From: Actinomycetes bacterium
Lineage (GTDB): Bacteria > Actinomycetota > Aquicultoria > CAJVYJ01 > JAUVQD01
NCBI GenBank assembly: GCA_030605305.1
Contig: JAUWIO010000071.1
Span: forward strand, 1-5,530
Reading direction: 5' to 3'
Length of the DNA: 5,530 nucleotides
The notes below the pieces were generated by a model. It was not told the DNA's origin. It saw only the letters and a program-made list of their open reading frames with translations, and searched no databases. Positions 4,696-5,530 of this stretch are shown here, one piece after another. Both the position numbers and the translations under genes were made by a program. Positions within the stretch are counted from its first letter, which is position 1, and the number at the start of each line of letters is the position of its first letter.

Positions 4696-5301
4696 GCGCT
4701 GTCGCCTCCCCCTTTGCACGACCAGCCAGAGCAGCACCCCTACTGCTATCATTGGTATCCACGACCAGCCCAGCACCTTCGAGGCCGTCTCGATATCGAT
4801 TTGCCGGCGGATCAAGTCGGTGAGATAGAGGCTGGCCGTGATCATCACGGTGCAGTAAACAGCCCCGCCGAGAGCCGTATAGAAAGTGAACTTTTTGACA
4901 TCCATGCGCATGGCTCCGGCCGGGTATGAAATCCAAGTACGGGTCGGGCCGAAGAGTTGGCCAAAGAAGATAGCTTTGGAGCCGTGCTTCTCCAGCCACT
5001 TGGCAGCCGTACTTTCTCCGCGCCGCCCTGCGGGAAGGTTGCGGCGCTTTCGCATCCACAAGTTCGAACCAGTCCGTCCTAGGAAGTATGAGCCGAGCGA
5101 GCCAAGTACGAGCCCGGCATCGGCGACCAGCACCGCTTCCACAAAGGTGGTCCTTTGGTTGAGGATGAGTATCCCGGCCGTCATGTCGATGACCGCCGCG
5201 GCCATCGGTATGCCCAGGCTCTCCAGGCAGGCCCCGCCGGCCAAGCCAAATACGCCATAGGCCAAAGTTAAGCGATATAGCCAGCGCGCTAGTGCCAGCA
5301 A
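4657..5301 (-). CDS. DedA-family membrane protein (SNARE-associated/VTT domain)
   Basis: A 214-residue membrane protein with the DedA signatures in order. LESLGIPMAAAVID (26-39) carries the early acidic residue Glu27 and Asp39. LGSLGSYFLGRTG (66-78) is the glycine-rich G-x-x-x-G-Y-x-x-G-R stretch. FFGQLFGPTRTWISYPAGAM (112-131) is the re-entrant loop, followed by KKF and a long helix (about 138-160). A final helix lies near 180-197 and the tail is basic. DedA proteins act in envelope homeostasis, and some members flip undecaprenyl phosphate or phospholipids. In the loop motif usually written GRF.P..R, the first Arg is Gln115 while the second (Arg121) is kept. The start is TTG at 5301, the first start codon after an in-frame TAG, with no clear Shine-Dalgarno. 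It lies 18 bp after the end of the upstream glycosyltransferase-like gene, so coupling by reinitiation is plausible. The 3' end overlaps the convergent CcmF-like gene. Confidence 0.87.
   Translation of the reverse strand: MLALARWLYRLTLAYGVFGLAGGACLESLGIPMAAAVIDMTAGILILNQRTTFVEAVLVADAGLVLGSLGSYFLGRTGSNLWMRKRRNLPAGRRGESTAAKWLEKHGSKAIFFGQLFGPTRTWISYPAGAMRMDVKKFTFYTALGGAVYCTVMITASLYLTDLIRRQIDIETASKVLGWSWIPMIAVGVLLWLVVQRGRRQRLGAGLASTEQSR
4686..4701. repeat. 16-bp perfect palindrome at the convergent gene junction
   Basis: CAGCGCCTAGGCGCTG reads identically on both strands. Its centre contains the TAG stop of the CcmF-like gene (4693-4695), and it lies inside the coding end of the DedA gene on the other strand. 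As RNA it could fold into a 6-bp GC-rich stem with a CTAG loop from either direction. No T-run follows on either side, so it is not a standard intrinsic terminator, though a bidirectional pause or transcript-end role is possible. Confidence 0.4.
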
Positions 5302-5319
5302 GGTATTCGGCCAGCCAGT

Positions 5320-5530
5320 CTATGCGGCCCGGTCTGAAGAGATCATCGTCAAGCGCTCGTCTTCGACGATTATGTCGCGCAGTATCAGTTCGTCGGCTTC
5401 GAGGCGCCGGCTTTGGACACGCCGCCGTTCTCGAATGGAGCTTGGCAGCATCAATAGGTTCCAGCGCAACGCCTTCCAGTAGCGCCCGGCGAGGCCCGGC
5501 TCGCGCTTTACTAAAGACTTGAAGGACGGG
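5320..5530 (-). CDS. C-terminal end of a probable glycosyltransferase (partial)
   Basis: The minus strand is open from the window edge to a TAG at 5322-5320, encoding the last 69 residues of a protein whose start lies outside the window. Visible features are a RYWKALRWNLLMLPSSIRERR stretch (about residues 16-36 of the fragment, split here for reading as RYWKALRWNL and LMLPSSIRERR), a highly basic R-rich segment, then a LEADELILRDIIVED tail. Amphipathic, Arg-rich tails of this kind (a Trp/Leu helix, 'R-R-x-Q-x-x-R', then an acidic 'D-E-x-x-L') are common at the C-terminus of actinobacterial family 2 glycosyltransferases, where they sit on the membrane surface. The catalytic domain is not in view, so the assignment is tentative. 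That this is a real gene is better supported: codon choice fits, other frames are poorer, and it ends 18 bp before the DedA start on the same strand, as in an operon. Confidence 0.55.
   Translation of the reverse strand, partial: PSFKSLVKREPGLAGRYWKALRWNLLMLPSSIRERRRVQSRRLEADELILRDIIVEDERLTMISSDRAA

Noticed and set aside
5292..5522. A 76-codon + strand frame at the right edge
   Set aside because: Its Arg/Ser/Ala-rich translation looks like a frame shadow. The minus-strand frame through the same bases has better codon choice and operon spacing to DedA.
1..5530. Defence island, mobile element or CRISPR-like system
   Set aside because: No transposase, integrase, nuclease, direct-repeat array or terminal inverted repeats were found. 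All genes belong to ordinary transport, metabolic or envelope families.

Overview
The window is a gene-dense bacterial chromosome segment with no mobile element, RNA gene, CRISPR array or foreign-looking island that I can see. Codon choice favours G/C at third positions, two or three genes start with GTG or TTG, the phosphofructokinase has the long group III layout found in actinomycetes such as Streptomyces, and two genes seem to have leaderless or nearly leaderless transcripts. Together these suggest an actinobacterial lineage, probably a deep-branching one because it carries a CcmF-type cytochrome c maturation system. A Chloroflexota-like host cannot be excluded. The lineage call is inference.

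Layout from left to right. A fluoride channel gene (crcB/fluC, +) runs tail to tail into a HAD-superfamily hydrolase (-), with only 2 bp between their stop codons. Upstream of the hydrolase on the same strand is a ZIP-family metal transporter (-, TTG start, strong ribosome binding site). A 174-bp divergent region separates it from a 6-phosphofructokinase gene (pfkA, +). That region holds an AT-rich inverted repeat next to the transporter, the pfkA ribosome binding site, and a short protein-like antisense reading frame.

After pfkA comes a two-gene membrane unit (+) that I read as a split CcmF, the haem lyase of cytochrome c maturation System I. The first gene carries the WWD domain and three of the four expected haem-ligand histidines. 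The second overlaps it by 4 bp (ATGA) and carries the fourth. A perfect extended -10 element lies 7 bp before the first ATG, so this transcript is probably leaderless. The two proteins together are clearly shorter than a standard CcmF and appear to lack its periplasmic C-terminal domain. The second gene then overlaps, tail to tail by 39 bp, a DedA-family membrane protein (-). A partial gene runs off the right edge on the minus strand and ends 18 bp before the DedA start; it looks like the C-terminus of a family 2-type glycosyltransferase.

Functional links: the two CcmF parts should form one complex, and the glycosyltransferase and DedA genes may form an envelope-related operon. CrcB, the HAD hydrolase, the ZIP transporter and Pfk look like independent housekeeping genes. 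The main points of interest are the split and compact CcmF, the unusual residues at the ATP/PPi-discriminating positions of Pfk, the altered metal site of the ZIP protein, and the leaderless promoters.
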